A stretch of DNA of 7,304 bases from Candidatus Poribacteria bacterium. GTDB taxonomy: Bacteria > Poribacteria > WGA-4E > WGA-3G. The position numbers were made by a program, and so were the translations under genes. Positions within the stretch are counted from its first letter, which is position 1. Every line of letters begins with the position of its first letter. Location: NCBI GenBank assembly GCA_009845505.1, contig VXZL01000559.1:1-7304 (forward strand), given 5' to 3'. The notes under the pieces were generated by a model, which was not told the origin of the DNA, made no database searches, and saw only the letters and a list, made by a program, of their open reading frames with translations. This document shows positions 5,605-7,304 of the stretch, piece after piece.

Positions 5605-7209
5605 ATGGACATGGCAATGATCCCGTGGGAAATGGTGCTCTTGTGTGGTTTGTCTCTGTGTGTTGGATGGGGAATACGTGGCAACTTTGGACATGAATAC
5701 GGTGCGGCACTTCCCGGCGCGCTCGCTGCAATGGCAATCGTCTTGCTCTCTGGGCGGGAGGATTGGTGGCGGCATGTCCATTACTTCGCGTTGTTTGGTG
5801 CGATAGGCTGGTCTTTCGGCGGCAGTATGTCCTATATGATGGTCGTCGGGTACAGTCACTCTTCACACTCACCGACTGTCCTTTACGGATTTGCGAATCT
5901 ATTCGCCATCGGCTTCTTGTGGGCTGCCCTCGGTGGCGCGGGAACTGCACTGCCGGCGTTTCTGACGCACACGCAGTTATCCTTGTTTTTTGTGCCGATC
6001 GCTGCAGTGTTTATCGGTTGGTCGCTCCAAGCGGTGATTATTGATTGGGTTCTCACACCAAGACGCATGCAGCGACACGAAAGTCCGCTCTACTGGTATG
6101 ACACGGATTGGGTGTCGGCACTGGTGGCCATAGTCGCTGCGATTATCGTCGCGCTTTTCCGTGGTGGTTTGGACATGGGCACGAACCTCGTCTTGTATCT
6201 GGGCATCAGTTGGTTCGGTGGGTTTTTGCTGCTGGTAAACATTTGTCGCCTCCGTATGACACCACCGCGTGGGGACAACTGGGCGGGTTGTGTCGGTATG
6301 GTTATCGGAATCTTGGGATACTGTTCGCGTTATGAACTCGGCGGCGTGGCTTTCGCTACAGTGATGACGGGTTTTGCGGGTGGTATTGCGTTTTCTTTCG
6401 GACAACTGCTGAAACTTATCTATATTCGGACGGGGCTCCAAACGAACTGGCATAGCGTCATGGAGCAGACACAAGGCTTCCTCTTCGGCATCGGGATTGC
6501 GGTGACGTTCGGTCTCCTGATAAATCGAGCACCAACATTAGAGGTTGATCCAAATTTCCCACAGTGGATGGAAATATTTACTGTATTCTGCGTACTTGTC
6601 GCCTTAACATACCTCAATTATCGGAAAGCCGCGGGGACGTGGGTGGATCAGGTTGAAGGCTTACCAGAACGACTCTTTGGACTGCCTGTCGTCGGATGGT
6701 TCCGACACTCACGCCGATGGATTGGGTGGTTTGAACTCTTCTATATCGGTATCGGCATCGCTTGTGTCTGGCTCCTGATAGTACATTTCCGAGAACCGCT
6801 TGCCTTTATCCCGACGAATTGGCTGGGAAAAGGGCAGCTCCTTTATCTTGTCTTTCTCTGGTGGATGGTTATTTTCAATTTTGAACGCGCACTGGTCGGT
6901 TTCAGTCCACATCGCTTGGTAACAGAAGGTGTGATTATTCTCAATGGGATTATTTGTACCGTGCTGATAGCACTCGGTCCACAATTGGTACCGAAACAGA
7001 CCGGAAGTGTCTTTTCGTTCACCGATTGGACGCTGCGGACATCTCTCTGGGGGATAGTAGCACTGATAGGAACGACGGTTATTTTCTGGGTTATCAAGCA
7101 CGCGCTCTATGGTCAAACGCATGCGCCGGGTGCGTCGCTTCATATCCGTTTTGGACCGGATTCCAATGCCCCGAAAGAAAAACCGAAAGTGGGAGCACCG
7201 CATCCATAG
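5605..7209 (+). CDS. Polytopic membrane protein of unknown function
   Basis: I do not recognise a characterised family for this 534-residue protein. It is strongly hydrophobic, with roughly 13-15 likely membrane segments, for example near residues 36-49, 94-117, 126-150, 169-185, 193-213, 290-306, 321-337, 374-394, 410-426, 440-460 and 480-498. The N-terminal part has a distinctive glycine/aromatic-rich block, GWGIRGNFGHEYGA (21-34), with charged and polar residues inside apparently membrane-embedded sequence. GWSFGGSMSYM (68-78) and FLWAALGGAGTALPA (104-118) follow. A second block near 227-306 (GYCSRYEL, then NWHSVMEQTQGFLFG) looks weakly similar to the first. The C-terminus is a soluble Lys/Pro-rich tail. 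ATG at 5605 is chosen because AAGGTGGA lies nine bases upstream; ATG 5611 and 5617 are alternatives. It has its own strong promoter and diverges from the Gfo/Idh/MocA oxidoreductase gene. A transporter or membrane enzyme are both possible. Confidence 0.85.
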   Translation: MDMAMIPWEMVLLCGLSLCVGWGIRGNFGHEYGAALPGALAAMAIVLLSGREDWWRHVHYFALFGAIGWSFGGSMSYMMVVGYSHSSHSPTVLYGFANLFAIGFLWAALGGAGTALPAFLTHTQLSLFFVPIAAVFIGWSLQAVIIDWVLTPRRMQRHESPLYWYDTDWVSALVAIVAAIIVALFRGGLDMGTNLVLYLGISWFGGFLLLVNICRLRMTPPRGDNWAGCVGMVIGILGYCSRYELGGVAFATVMTGFAGGIAFSFGQLLKLIYIRTGLQTNWHSVMEQTQGFLFGIGIAVTFGLLINRAPTLEVDPNFPQWMEIFTVFCVLVALTYLNYRKAAGTWVDQVEGLPERLFGLPVVGWFRHSRRWIGWFELFYIGIGIACVWLLIVHFREPLAFIPTNWLGKGQLLYLVFLWWMVIFNFERALVGFSPHRLVTEGVIILNGIICTVLIALGPQLVPKQTGSVFSFTDWTLRTSLWGIVALIGTTVIFWVIKHALYGQTHAPGASLHIRFGPDSNAPKEKPKVGAPHP

Positions 7210-7273
7210 ATAATTGTTATACCATTTCTAAAAGTTTATATCGCATTACCCGAACCCACTCACACCACACCCG

Positions 7274-7297
7274 GTAGGTGCGGTTTCTAACCGCACC
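7274..7297 (+). repeat. GTAGG-headed hairpin downstream of the membrane gene
   Basis: After the head GTAGG, GGTGCGGTT (7277-7285), a TCT loop and AACCGCACC (7289-7297) form a perfect 9-base-pair stem. It matches the 1844-1867 hairpin except for one base pair (C-G there, T-A here), the loop and the lack of a T-run. The stretch 7210-7270 before it holds no gene or other signal I can identify. It may act as a weak transcript end or be a dispersed repeat. Confidence 0.6.
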
Positions 7298-7304
7298 GAG
7301 CATC

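Noticed and set aside
5977..6474. 165-codon minus-strand frame inside the membrane-protein gene
   Set aside because: The plus strand encodes a coherent series of hydrophobic segments, and the minus product is a charged, unstructured-looking sequence typical of a shadow frame.

Overview
This is an ordinary bacterial chromosomal segment of moderate GC with AT-rich intergenic spacers. It carries five protein-coding genes and no rRNA, tRNA, CRISPR array, insertion sequence or phage gene that I can see. All five genes have strong GGAGG-like ribosome binding sites, so the host is a bacterium using Shine-Dalgarno initiation. The two genes at the left use UUG and GUG starts. The gene content, together with short hairpins headed GTAGG in the spacers, reminds me of Candidatus Poribacteria or neighbouring Planctomycetes-like lineages. 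That assignment is from memory and is only a moderate-confidence inference.

Layout. At 62-1004 (+) there is a promoter, an unusually structured leader and folD (tetrahydrofolate one-carbon metabolism). At 1060-1824 (+) lies a short-chain dehydrogenase/reductase, probably co-transcribed with folD and closed by a strong hairpin-plus-T-run terminator. At 2050-4182 (+) is a large exported protein, probably a lipoprotein, related to the SpoIVB (S55) serine peptidases. Its two catalytic motifs are in the reverse order from SpoIVB, and its C-terminus has a Pro/Gly/Asp/Glu-rich tail with a 13-residue repeat. It ends in a second clear terminator. At 4248-5375 (-) is a Gfo/Idh/MocA-type NAD(P)-dependent oxidoreductase, convergent with the S55 gene. 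At 5605-7209 (+) is a polytopic membrane protein of unknown function with its own near-consensus sigma70-like promoter, divergent from the oxidoreductase.

The genes do not form one obvious pathway. folD plus the SDR look like a metabolic transcription unit. The S55 protein is a single-gene unit. The oxidoreductase and membrane protein share a 229-base divergent control region and might be related functionally, for example in handling a sugar-like compound, but nothing in the sequence proves it. The points most worth a second look are the permuted S55 protein, the family of GTAGG-headed hairpins, the dyad-rich folD leader and the uncharacterised membrane protein. I found no convincing undescribed defence or mobile system here.
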